Below, one piece after another: positions 1 through 9,900 of a stretch of DNA of 64,000 nt (its first letter is position 1; each line of letters opens with the position of its first letter). Location of the stretch: contig JAEZTB010000042.1 in the NCBI GenBank assembly GCA_023443745.1, positions 62,001-126,000 on the forward strand, read 5' to 3'. The DNA comes from Bacillota bacterium (GTDB taxonomy: Bacteria > Bacillota > Clostridia > DSM-8532). Under the pieces are notes generated by a model, which was given only the letters and a program-made list of their open reading frames with translations, did not search any database and was not told where the DNA came from. The position numbers and the translations under genes are program-made.

Positions 1-2728
1 TATAATTCACCACTCTATCCCATTCCTTTAGCTGCTTATATTGCACTGCCTCAGAATAGCCGGTAAGAATCTTGTACAGTATTCTTGCGGCTTCAGCTCT
101 TGATGCGATCTTTCCGGGTTTTATCGTACCGTCGCCGTACCCATTGATAAACCCGTATTTTACTGCAAGTGCCATACCCTTCTTAGCATCCTCCGAGATG
201 GCTGCCCTGTCTTTAAAACCGGAGAGCACCTCCAAATCTGCTGTTGAGGCTTCCTTTTCCTTGTATATCAGAGTCAGGGCTTTTGATAGCATGACCACCA
301 TATCCTGCCTGGTCAAATTCTCATAGGGAGCAAAAAGCATATCGGTTTTTCCGACCGCAATTCCTTCCTTTACCGCCGACGCAACATATTTGTAAAACCA
401 GTCGGATTCTTTTACATCCGAGAAGCTTACCGATGCTTTTTCATCCACCTTTCCGACCGTAGTCATCAGAAGCTTGATGAATTCCTCCTTTGTTATGGGA
501 TCCTGTGAACGGAAAGCATCGCCTGCGTTATTCGCTATAATGCCTTTAAGTGCAAGGCCGGTTACGGAGGCTCTCGCCCAGCCGGGAATCAGTGCAGAAT
601 CGCTGAATTTCAGAGGGTCCTCGGGCACTTCGTTGTATTTCTGCGCGAGGTTTAGCATATAATCGCGGAGTTTTCCGCCTTCTCTGCCGGAAGGCACCGC
701 TGCCAGCAGCAGATGGTTTTTTATGGAGACCTTCAGGGCTGCGGTCGGTCCCGTGACGGTGCCATAATCAGTTCCATTAATATAGTCCATAAGCTTATAG
801 GTTTTACCGCTTTCAAGACCCCGCAGCTCAATATTTCCTTTGAAGGAATCGGTGAAAAATCCGTAGAACATGATGTCTTCCTTTTTCACCGCATATGCTT
901 CGGGATCATCGAAGCCGTATAAATAGAGGTCTCCCATGAACTCACCCGAGGACAGCCCCAGGTCCTTCCCTAGATTCAGCCATTTGATGTAATCTATTCT
1001 CTCTGCGCTGTTAAGGGTGGTATATTTCGTTTCAAGTACACAGCCCGTAGCCAGCGATGATGCGAAATCATTACCGTAAAGCTCGACATGGTCGCCGAGG
1101 ACTGCCGAAGCAGGACCAAAAAAAGCTTTTTGCAGCTTAGCTCTCTGGCGAACCTGGGCCGGACTCGTGGGATCGGCGACTACCATTCTGTTCTGGTACG
1201 GCAGCAGGTACATATTCTGCGACACTCCGCAGTTGCAGATATTGACGGTAAAATCCGGCTTTAGGGCCTTTGCGGTATCGAAAATCGTCTTATAAAGCTT
1301 TGCATAATCAGCTTCCGCTTCATCGGGAGATTTATGCCCATGATTTTCAGCATAACAGGGACCGGCGATATTATACTGGGAATCCAGCTTAAAGCCATCG
1401 AAGCCCCAGACCTGTACGGCCTTTTGGGTAAAATCCCTGTGCCAGTCTTGAACTTCCTTGAGGGAAGGGCAAAGAAGGCGGTCTTCGGATACTTCACCCC
1501 AGGGACCGTTGAAATGCTGCACCTCACCGTTTATATCACGCGCAAACCACTCGGGGTGGTTGGTATCGATGTACGTTCCGGGAGATACATCCCCCGGCAT
1601 CCACCAGAGAACTGCTTTGAGTCCTTTTGCGTGTATCGCATCGGTCAAAGCTTTTATGTCCTCATCTCCATTTGGAAAAATAGCAGGATTGGGTATGTAG
1701 TCACCTGTCTTAAAATCCTTGTACCAGCCCGCGTCAATGTCGACCGACTTTATACCCATCGCAATCAAATCGTCCAGCCTTGATATAACGCCGTCGGCTG
1801 TAAAATCAAGCCCGTAGCCGTATGTTTCCCACTGCTGGTAATATGCTGTTTCAGGCAGTTCGGCTGGGGCCGATACCCCGCGAGCAGCCATAGCTTTCGC
1901 ATAAGCGCTGGCGCCGGCATAAAAATCGCCCCTGTGTGCTACGATAAAGGTTGAGCCTATTTCCGTATCAATCCCGGCTTTCAGCGTTTTCCCCGGCCAT
2001 TGGAAGGATATGTTGGCCGTCTGGTCCGCGCCCTTCACCGGCAAAGAAATCCCATCCAGCTGGACGGGCGATGCCGAGCCCAGTCCAAGCCCGCCTCCCC
2101 GGCTGTAAATATCTATATATGGAATACCTCCGTATAATGCAAACGTATTCTCGTAAAAATCGCCATCATTGACAGGCAGAATATAATCATTTCCCCAGGA
2201 GATGGCTGCGCCTTGGAACGACCAGAGCCTTGTGCCTTTTGACGGTGGATCTACCGGCTGAAGCTTCAGTTCGTTTTCCGTAAATCTGTCGACGACTATA
2301 TCCCGCCCCATGGCCTTGTATTTCGTTGTCATAAAGACGACGCCCGGATGATTGTCTCCAACCTCCAGAATAATTGTACGGGTAACGGGCAATGTCTTAC
2401 TGTCTCCGGTAACGGTAAGCTTTTTGCCTTTTCCGAGTATGCCTGAACTATCCTCCAGCTTTGAATCCTTCAGTATAAAGTCCGAAATAACCGAGGCTCC
2501 TACTTTAATTGAAGCCGAAGCTCCGGCATTGGATGGGAAAGCAAGCGGAATCTTGGCTCCATCGGTCCCGATAAGGTAAACCGCTATTGAAGTGCTGTTA
2601 TCCACCTCAACGGATATCCCTATGCCATTCAGACCCACTTTCGTATCTGCGGCATATACCGGCGCTGTGCCGATAGAAGCCAAAAGAACCATCAATATCA
2701 GAATTGACGAAATCGTTTTTCTGTACAT
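1..2728 (-). CDS. Secreted SLH-anchored alpha-galactosidase-like glycoside hydrolase (GH36/GH27 clan), 3' end cut by window
   Basis: The reading frame starts at an ATG behind a GGAGGG site and runs off the left edge (909 codons seen). Residues 1-26 form a signal peptide ending VYA. Residues about 30-680 are a melibiase-type (clan GH-D) catalytic region: the motif GFDGFKLDS near residue 446 fits the K-x-D nucleophile strand, followed by a CNCG turn and a downstream Asp as candidate acid/base. Three SLH modules follow (about 695-905), which in Gram-positive bacteria bind secondary cell-wall polymers, so the enzyme should be displayed on the surface. It is closely related to the N-terminal part of the 2457-residue protein upstream, suggesting duplication. 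Substrate is inferred from the fold family only; other alpha-linked glycans are possible. The true C-terminus is probably just outside the window. Confidence 0.85.
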   Translation of the reverse strand, partial: MYRKTISSILILMVLLASIGTAPVYAADTKVGLNGIGISVEVDNSTSIAVYLIGTDGAKIPLAFPSNAGASASIKVGASVISDFILKDSKLEDSSGILGKGKKLTVTGDSKTLPVTRTIILEVGDNHPGVVFMTTKYKAMGRDIVVDRFTENELKLQPVDPPSKGTRLWSFQGAAISWGNDYILPVNDGDFYENTFALYGGIPYIDIYSRGGGLGLGSASPVQLDGISLPVKGADQTANISFQWPGKTLKAGIDTEIGSTFIVAHRGDFYAGASAYAKAMAARGVSAPAELPETAYYQQWETYGYGLDFTADGVISRLDDLIAMGIKSVDIDAGWYKDFKTGDYIPNPAIFPNGDEDIKALTDAIHAKGLKAVLWWMPGDVSPGTYIDTNHPEWFARDINGEVQHFNGPWGEVSEDRLLCPSLKEVQDWHRDFTQKAVQVWGFDGFKLDSQYNIAGPCYAENHGHKSPDEAEADYAKLYKTIFDTAKALKPDFTVNICNCGVSQNMYLLPYQNRMVVADPTSPAQVRQRAKLQKAFFGPASAVLGDHVELYGNDFASSLATGCVLETKYTTLNSAERIDYIKWLNLGKDLGLSSGEFMGDLYLYGFDDPEAYAVKKEDIMFYGFFTDSFKGNIELRGLESGKTYKLMDYINGTDYGTVTGPTAALKVSIKNHLLLAAVPSGREGGKLRDYMLNLAQKYNEVPEDPLKFSDSALIPGWARASVTGLALKGIIANNAGDAFRSQDPITKEEFIKLLMTTVGKVDEKASVSFSDVKESDWFYKYVASAVKEGIAVGKTDMLFAPYENLTRQDMVVMLSKALTLIYKEKEASTADLEVLSGFKDRAAISEDAKKGMALAVKYGFINGYGDGTIKPGKIASRAEAARILYKILTGYSEAVQYKQLKEWDRVVNY

Positions 2729-2765
2729 CCTCAACCCTCCTGAATTTACTTCGAATTTTGAGAAA

Positions 2766-2807
2766 CAACAAAAATGCCCGGAATACATTTAAATTTTAAT
2801 TCCGGGC
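2766..2807 (-). terminator. Rho-independent terminator between the solute-binding protein and the SLH hydrolase
   Basis: A perfect 9-bp stem (GCCCGGAAT/ATTCCGGGC, arms 2776-2784 and 2799-2807) with a 14-nt loop is followed on the minus strand by ATTTTTGTTGTTTCT. It lies 100 bases after the solute-binding protein stop and just before the hydrolase start. It would end the AraC/solute-binding transcript or limit read-through into the hydrolase. Confidence 0.75.
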
Positions 2808-2907
2808 TGCAAATATGAATACCGGCAGATTTTAAAGCTGACCTCTGAAAATTTGAGATTCGGTACCCTCAGTTTTTGAATGGGCCGTTAATATTTGATA
2901 AAAAGAT

Positions 2908-4536
2908 CTATTTCCTATTTAAGAAATCGTCATACTGGCTTTGTTTTATTTTTAATACCTCGTCCAGCCCCATTTTCTGTACCTTTTGAACATATTTATC
3001 GAAGTCGGCAAGGGATTCCTTGCCTATGATAAACTTGATCTGCATTTCTTTGACATAGGTGTTGATGTCGGTATACAGGGGCATCAATATGTCGTTTTGC
3101 TCTTTTGTCGCCAGAAGCTTTGGAAAGGGTTCAACCAGATAAGGCTTGATGATATCCCAGCAGTTGTTGAAGTCAGGGTCGCTTGATAGAATCTGCCGGT
3201 ATGTATCCTCCTGCTGTACCCATGGTATGGTAGGCCAAGCGCCAAGCTTACGCAGGGCGTCAGATGCCCCGAGTCCCTCGGGGTTGTCCAGGACGTAGTC
3301 GGTAAATTGGGGCTTGCCGTCCACAAGGGTATAGCTTTTGCCTTCGATACCCCATGCCATATACCGCGACCCCTCGCCGCTCCAGAGGTAGTCCAACAGT
3401 TTTATTGCCAGGATCGGGTCCGCGCAGTCCTTCGATATGCTATGGAATCCATCGTCTATGGGGCCGTAGCTTTCTATCGACCTTTCGCCGTTGGGTCCGG
3501 CAGGAGGGGCAAAGGGTATGTAATGCGCATCCGGATCCCCGGAGCTTCGCAATATTTTTGCCCAGGCTGAAGTCAAATCAGGCCAGTTCTGCATGACGCC
3601 AACCAGGTTTCTGGTCACCTGGGATCCGGCCTCCCCGGCAATCGGGCTGCCGTAATCCCTATCCATCAAGCCTTCGCTGTAAAGCCTGTTTGCAAAAGCC
3701 AGATATTGCTTATATCTCGGATCCGTATATTGATAAATGACCTTACCGCCATCGCTTGAAAATCCCCCCAGGCTTTCACTAAAGGTCAGATGGAGTCCGA
3801 AGGCCTCAGCAAACGCCTCCGGATCTCCGCCCCAGGGAATTTCATCAGGCTTGCCATTCCTATTCGGGTCATTCTCCATGAATGCTTTCAACACATTGTA
3901 CAAGCTGTCGAGAGTCTGGGGAACTTCCAATCCGAGCTTATCAAGCCAATCCTTTCTGATAACCCAATACGGAGGCATGACGGCGGAGCTCTCACGGGTG
4001 ATGGGAGTCAGTCCGTAAATATGTCCGTCCCCGCTGTACATCATTTTTTTTGCTTCGGGATACTTAATAAATACGTCTTTTATGTTTGGCGCATTATCCC
4101 GTATAAGCTCCTCCAAAGGCAACAGCAATCCAGCCTGTCCGTAGGAGGTAGGATCGCTGTTGGGCACCCTTAGAATATCAGGTAGATTTACTCCGGCCGC
4201 AAGTTTGGTTTGTATCATTATAAAATACTGATCCCAGGGAGCAGTAATCCATTTAATTTCTATATTCATTTTTTCCTCGATATCTTTAAGCAGCGGAAGC
4301 CCGGATTCATAGCTCGCAGGTGAATACCAGTTGTCCACGCCCGCAATGGTCACAACCTGCGGCTCGGTGGCTGACGTCAGCGGGGTTTCCTTCGGAACGG
4401 CTTTACCGTCGGTACCGGCAGACAGCCCGGCGGTTTCACTCGTCCGTCCATCCCCCGAGCCCCGGCTTACGCAGCTTGTAAACCCTATTGACAGGATCAA
4501 CAATAGTACTGGAATTACGGCCATTTTCCTATGCAT
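2908..4536 (-). CDS. Extracellular solute-binding lipoprotein (family 1, large LplA-like type)
   Basis: A 542-residue sugar-transporter binding protein. The N-terminus is a lipoprotein signal: positive start, hydrophobic stretch and lipobox GFTSC, followed by a Ser/Gly/Thr-rich linker. The start chosen is the ATG six bases behind AGGAGA; an in-frame GTG 15 bases upstream overlaps that site and is less likely. The body (TIAGVDNWYSP, WDQYFIMIQTKLAAG, LPDILRVPN) matches the 500-plus-residue binding proteins that Bacillota pair with LplB/YtcP-type permeases. It lies 23 bases after an AraC-type sensor, so the two are probably co-transcribed. No permease genes follow: the next gene is the SLH hydrolase beyond a terminator. 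The ligand is unknown; oligosaccharides of the neighbouring hydrolases are the obvious guess. Confidence 0.87.
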   Translation of the reverse strand: MHRKMAVIPVLLLILSIGFTSCVSRGSGDGRTSETAGLSAGTDGKAVPKETPLTSATEPQVVTIAGVDNWYSPASYESGLPLLKDIEEKMNIEIKWITAPWDQYFIMIQTKLAAGVNLPDILRVPNSDPTSYGQAGLLLPLEELIRDNAPNIKDVFIKYPEAKKMMYSGDGHIYGLTPITRESSAVMPPYWVIRKDWLDKLGLEVPQTLDSLYNVLKAFMENDPNRNGKPDEIPWGGDPEAFAEAFGLHLTFSESLGGFSSDGGKVIYQYTDPRYKQYLAFANRLYSEGLMDRDYGSPIAGEAGSQVTRNLVGVMQNWPDLTSAWAKILRSSGDPDAHYIPFAPPAGPNGERSIESYGPIDDGFHSISKDCADPILAIKLLDYLWSGEGSRYMAWGIEGKSYTLVDGKPQFTDYVLDNPEGLGASDALRKLGAWPTIPWVQQEDTYRQILSSDPDFNNCWDIIKPYLVEPFPKLLATKEQNDILMPLYTDINTYVKEMQIKFIIGKESLADFDKYVQKVQKMGLDEVLKIKQSQYDDFLNRK

Positions 4537-4559
4537 ACCGATTCTCCTCACTTATCATA

Positions 4560-6800
4560 CTAACCAATGCTCTTATATTCCCCCGGGGTGATCCCCTCAT
4601 ATTTTTTAAACACCCTACGAAAGGTCTCATCGTTAAAATAACCGACCATTCCGGCTATCTGGGCGATTGTGAGCTGGCCATTCAAAAGAGTCTTTGCGGC
4701 TTCTACACGTTTTTGCTGGAGATAATCCAAAAAATTCACCCCGAACTGCTCCTTGAAAAATTTACTCAGGTAGGAGGCCGAAAGAGAAAATGTGTTGGCT
4801 ACCGACTCAAGAGACATGTCCTGTATGGCGAAATTCTCCTCGACATAGAGCTTGATGCTTTCTTTGAGGATTTCATTGTGGCTTTTCTTTTTCTGATGTA
4901 TGAGGCTGCATATTTCTTTAAAGATTTCCTCCAGGTACATCCTGATACCTGTTATGGTCTCAAGTCCGGATACGCGTTCCTGGTCGATGCCGATGGAGTG
5001 TTGTATCGGCAGCTCGTTCAAGGCTTTGTAAGCCGTGCCCATCAAATCATAAAACAGGCATTTTGCTGTTGCAATACTTAACCGGTTATCCTGCATATTG
5101 GTGTTGATTATATCGTCCACAATATCCATCGTCGCATTCAGGTTGCCTATTCTGAGCCCGTTCAGTATTTTTCCTTCCTTGTCGATGGGATAATAGTAAT
5201 AGGTTTTATCCTTTACTTCCACATCTTCAAAATAGATAATTTCGATTTTATCGTCTATCAGCCTGTAATCTATGGCTATTTGCGCCTCTCTGTACGATCG
5301 GGGAATATCTCTCAGCAAATGGCAAAGCTCCCCCGCTCCTACGGTGCTCTTCACTCCGAGCTCTTCCTCAAGTGCGGTCTTTAGCTTTATTATGACGTTT
5401 TTCTGTAGACTATGATAATCGCAGCACAGGATCGCCGCTTTTCTTTTACCGTCTACCTCTGCAAAATAGATATCAAAGCTGTTGCTGTCCATATTATCGG
5501 TAATGATGGCCTGGATCTCCTCGTTCATACCTTTGGCTTCCTGCAATTTAAACAGTATGACCAGAAAATCGGGGTAACGAAAACGTACGTTTACGGATTC
5601 CAGAAGCTCCAGTAACTTATCGTCGGCATTTATACTGGCATCAAGAAGCTTAAGAAGATAGATGTTTCTTATCAAGGTTTTATGCTGCTCAGCTTTCCGC
5701 CGGAGCAGGTCGTCTTCGGTAAGCAGCGAATCGATAGCGTTCCCTATATAGTCGTATTCATTGTATTTCCGTATCCTTCCCTGTACGGGCTGTCCATTCA
5801 GCCGGTTTATCAATTGCGACAGGGGGGTATAATTGCGGACGGCAAACCTGTAAGACACTGCAAATCCAATTGCGGTGAGCAGCAGCGCAAGGATGACCGT
5901 CAGTATTTTTATGTTGGATGTTTTGTGCATAACCGTATTGTAAGGTATGATGACATTATATCTCCACCCGTTTACATCGGACGTGCTGTGAAAGGTAAAA
6001 TACTTTTCACCCTCTATATTGATCAGTTCATATACGATTTCACTGGTTTTATCAGCATCCCGCAGCAAAATCTCCTTAAAGCCGGGATCAACATTCACTT
6101 CGTTGATGGTATTGCCGCCGCTGTCGGAAATATAAAGAGAAATGTCGCCTAAAAGCAACAATTCATCTAATACGCCCTCAAAGACATCATCCTTCAGGTA
6201 GGTTATGAATACGGCCCGGGATTTCTGATCCAGAGAAGGCACTGATTGTATGTATGTAACAACCTTCTGCGGCGTGTTGTATGTATAGAGGGTATTGGGC
6301 GGCAGTATTTCCGGTATCAGGTTATACTTTTCCAGCCTGGTTTTAAACTGATTATAGTTTATTCTGTCCAGCCTGCAAGTTTCGTCAAAAAAAACATCCA
6401 TCGCCGATGTCCCCATCGACGAAACAACGTAATTTTTCTCGGGAAATGCCAGAATGATGGTGTTGATAAAATTATTGATAGCATCGTAACCCTGCAACTC
6501 ACCCACATGGTCGGTCAGCTCTATGACATCCATACGATCATTGTCGATGGAGGCGCCGTGCATATACATGATCTTTTTCACCCAGGGGGTTTGCGAAAGC
6601 TGAATGGTAAAGCTGTTCAATTCTTTAAAGCGATTGTCAACGGAGGTTTTTACTTCGGACATGATGGTGCTGTAGGATTGTCTTACCTGTCCTGCAACAA
6701 TGTCGCTCACCCACCAATAGCATACCATCCCCATAATAAGTAACGGCAAAATAAGTACGAAAATATAGGAAAGAAACATTTTCCAAAATACGCTCTTCAT
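4560..6800 (-). CDS. Membrane-anchored AraC-family transcriptional regulator
   Basis: 746 residues. A first membrane helix (about 8-33) and a second (about 293-315) bracket a roughly 260-residue extracellular sensor region. A cytoplasmic linker and a C-terminal double helix-turn-helix AraC domain (about 645-746) follow, with the typical SASYLSKFFKEQFG and AGMVGYFNDETFRRVFKKY helices. The architecture equals the one-component YesN/YtdP-like regulators that sit next to LplA-type binding proteins, and here the binding protein follows at once. The likely role is to sense an extracellular sugar, or the loaded binding protein, and activate the local hydrolase and transport genes. No phosphoacceptor receiver domain is visible. 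Start: ATG behind GAGG. Confidence 0.9.
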   Translation of the reverse strand: MKSVFWKMFLSYIFVLILPLLIMGMVCYWWVSDIVAGQVRQSYSTIMSEVKTSVDNRFKELNSFTIQLSQTPWVKKIMYMHGASIDNDRMDVIELTDHVGELQGYDAINNFINTIILAFPEKNYVVSSMGTSAMDVFFDETCRLDRINYNQFKTRLEKYNLIPEILPPNTLYTYNTPQKVVTYIQSVPSLDQKSRAVFITYLKDDVFEGVLDELLLLGDISLYISDSGGNTINEVNVDPGFKEILLRDADKTSEIVYELINIEGEKYFTFHSTSDVNGWRYNVIIPYNTVMHKTSNIKILTVILALLLTAIGFAVSYRFAVRNYTPLSQLINRLNGQPVQGRIRKYNEYDYIGNAIDSLLTEDDLLRRKAEQHKTLIRNIYLLKLLDASINADDKLLELLESVNVRFRYPDFLVILFKLQEAKGMNEEIQAIITDNMDSNSFDIYFAEVDGKRKAAILCCDYHSLQKNVIIKLKTALEEELGVKSTVGAGELCHLLRDIPRSYREAQIAIDYRLIDDKIEIIYFEDVEVKDKTYYYYPIDKEGKILNGLRIGNLNATMDIVDDIINTNMQDNRLSIATAKCLFYDLMGTAYKALNELPIQHSIGIDQERVSGLETITGIRMYLEEIFKEICSLIHQKKKSHNEILKESIKLYVEENFAIQDMSLESVANTFSLSASYLSKFFKEQFGVNFLDYLQQKRVEAAKTLLNGQLTIAQIAGMVGYFNDETFRRVFKKYEGITPGEYKSIG

Positions 6801-6873
6801 ACTTGTTACCTCATCCTTCCAGATTATATCATAGTACGGTCTACAGCCGCAAGCAGCCCGGATTTCGTATACG

Positions 6874-6917
6874 AAAAAAGTGATTAAACATAGAATTTAT
6901 CAATGTTACAATCACTT
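6874..6917 (-). terminator. Probable terminator downstream of the giant SLH hydrolase
   Basis: An 8-bp stem AAGTGATT/AATCACTT (6878-6885 with 6910-6917), extended by AACA/TGTT, is followed on the minus strand by a run of five to six T. It sits about 55 bases after the stop of the 2457-residue protein and would separate it from the AraC gene. Confidence 0.55.
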
Positions 6918-6973
6918 TGTTTCGATATTATCTATCCCTTGGCTCAAGTTTACATGAGCGCTGCGGCGGTCTC

Positions 6974-9900
6974 CTACTTACCCAGCAGGTTATACAGCAC
7001 CTGCGCCATCTGGGCACGGGTGGTGGTTAATGGGAGAGCTAGCTTGCCACCGGAGCCTGATACTGTTCCTGATTTCACCAGCTCAGTCAGAGCTTCATGC
7101 GCCCAAGGGGCAACACTGCTGCTGTCCGAAAAGTCCGCAAGGGTTTTCCCTGTGTCGCCTACAGGCAGCTTATTCAGCAGTTTCAACGCATTGTACAGGA
7201 GCGTGAACATCTCCTGCCGAGTAATGACCTGCTCCGGTGCGAATTTGTTGTTGCCTACACCGCTTGAAATGCCCAGCCGTTTTGCCGCCGCCAGATAGCC
7301 GGTATAGAATGTATTCCCCGCATCGGAGAAGTTATTCACGGGGTTTTTATCCGCTTCAATGCCATAGGCTTTCATCAGCATCACGATAAACTGCCCGCGT
7401 GTAAGCGTCGCCTCGGGGCTGAATCTGCCGCTCCCCGTGCCCGATGTGATTTCCCTTGCCGCGATGAAGCTCACCGCTTTGCCGTACCACGCACCTGGCG
7501 CCACATCCAGGAAGCTCACCTTGTTATACGCTACCGCATATTTGCTAAGGTGTGTGGTTTCAAACCGCACTCTGCCGGTTGCCGGGTCATACCTTCCGTT
7601 CGGCACGGAATGGATCCTTCCGGCTCCGTCTATATACCACACAACAATGTGCTCCGGATCGGAAAGCTCCTCTGCTGTGGGAGTATATAGCACTTCTATT
7701 GTTACGGGCGCATCGGGATTGCTCCAGTTTATCGGCTTTCCGTCCACAAGGACGCTTATTTCAAACACCGGCCTGCCTTCCAGCTGCCGGCGCACATTGA
7801 CGTCCGGGATGGAGGCAATATCGGCTGAGCCTATCATTAAAGTAACATTTGCAGCGTCTGCTATATCGCCCTGTTTAAACATATTCCCAGGAGCATTGAT
7901 AATTCCCAGCGGAGTTTCTACCTCCATCCTGATATCCCTGGACAACGAAGACAGCAATGGCACCGGAAACTGCACACCGTACGAGTTCGCCTTTGGATCG
8001 GCCGTTACTTTAAATTTCAGGGTTCTGATGCCCGCGTCGTCCGCCTCTACCTGCCTAAGTGCGGTATTGAAGCTTACCGAATCAACCTTCAGGATTTTGT
8101 CTTTGCCATACAGGGTACTGGCATCAGTGCCGCCATGATTCCCGCTGCCCGAGTCGGGGGTATCGTCATCGTCATCGTCATCATCACCCGGGTTAGTCGC
8201 AGGCATGGTATCCATTGATATTTTACCTGTTTCTCCCTGAATGTTTTTGCCGGTGACGTTCATGGTGAGGAAACCGTCGGAATATGCGTAGCTGTTGACT
8301 TTAAGGTTCGCATTATCACTATTGGGTTTACTGCCCGGCTTAAAAGGCAGCTTTATTTTTACGTCCTGTGTACCGTACATCTTAAGGGTGACATCTGCGG
8401 AATCCGACGCGACATTAAGGGCATACACATTGTAGGTACCCTTTGTAAGGTCCACATAGGAAGGCATATAGGTTTCTCCCAGTACACATTCCAACGTATA
8501 AACGTCCTTGTTCAATCTTCCCATCTCGTTGCCATTATCTGCGATCTCCAGGTAGCCATATCCGTAGTCGTCTTCATAATAGCTCGTAATCTGGGGATGA
8601 TTGCCGGGATCCTGTGCATTGATTGATGCCTTTGAGATATGCAAGCCGTGCAGGGGCGTCTTCAGCACCATCGTACCCAGCAAATCGTAAGTGTAGGCAT
8701 CGTTAGCCATGCCCGTCGTATCGATGGTAAAGGTTTTTCCATCCCATAGGTATCCAATGGGCGTATCTTGCATATAAAGCCACTGAGAGGCGTTTTGCTC
8801 GGTGTTTCTGGCCAAATATCTGTAGGGATGGTTGTTTATTTCCCTCAGGTATTCAATCCATTCATCGGCGGCGTCCCATAAATTGGGGAAATGAGCTTCC
8901 TGCCAGCCGTATTCGCCGTAGTTCATCGGCATGGTGGTCGGTACGGCGTTGATTTCGTAGAAGGAGGCACCGTAATTTCTGTTCATGAACAGCACACCAT
9001 TGTCTATGCCGCCCTTCCCCAGATCCGTACAGACATCGGTAGCTCCGTTAGCATATTTGACCCCGAAGCCGGATAACACCGCACCTGCAGTGAGTCCGCG
9101 TGCTCTGTCCTCATACCACCAGCCGTGCCTTGGAGGAACAATTGTCTCGGGGAAGGAGGATTCCGTTGCATCGTAATATTGTCTCATCAGCTCCATAAAC
9201 GCTTGAGCTTTGAGGGTCAGCTCCTGTTTTGAATACACAGGTGGAGCAGGTGCCTCGGGGTCATCAATCACAGGACCGAACTCCGCACTGTACTGCACGT
9301 CGTTTATAAACCTTTCATGCCTTACTCCGTGCATTCCGAATTCCATACTGGCCGCATTATCCAAAACATATCCCATCAAGTCGTCCAGAACCTTGTCTTT
9401 CGCGGGGGTGCCGGAATATTCCGCATTGGTCCACCGGGTTCCGAACTCGGTTATATTGAAATCATGCCCCGTATTTTCCGGATTGTATTCGGCCTTAGCA
9501 AGTATTTTATTCTTGTCAAGCTCACTCAGGATAAAAGCGGTATCCAATCGGGTGTTGGCGGCACTTCCGATTTCCGCCAGAGTCACGTAGTCGGCCAAGG
9601 TCGGGTCTCTATCGGTTAAAAGCCTTGTAGGTCCCGAAGGCGTGTTGTCCCAGAGGACGGGACCGCCCATCCAGCCTTCGTCATCCACTGCCATCCCTAT
9701 TGCATTGGGCACCATTTTAAAGCTTGCAACAGGCCCTTCGGGGATATAGGCCGGTCTGGAAAGCGAAGTCATCGCATTCCCCAATTTGGGCAGCAGGGTT
9801 GAGCCTCCGTTTGCCCAGAATCCCAGCTTTAAATCCGCCGGTCCGGACAGTCCGATATCCGCCAGCTTGATCCTGGCTTCAAGGATACCATTTGTCTTGA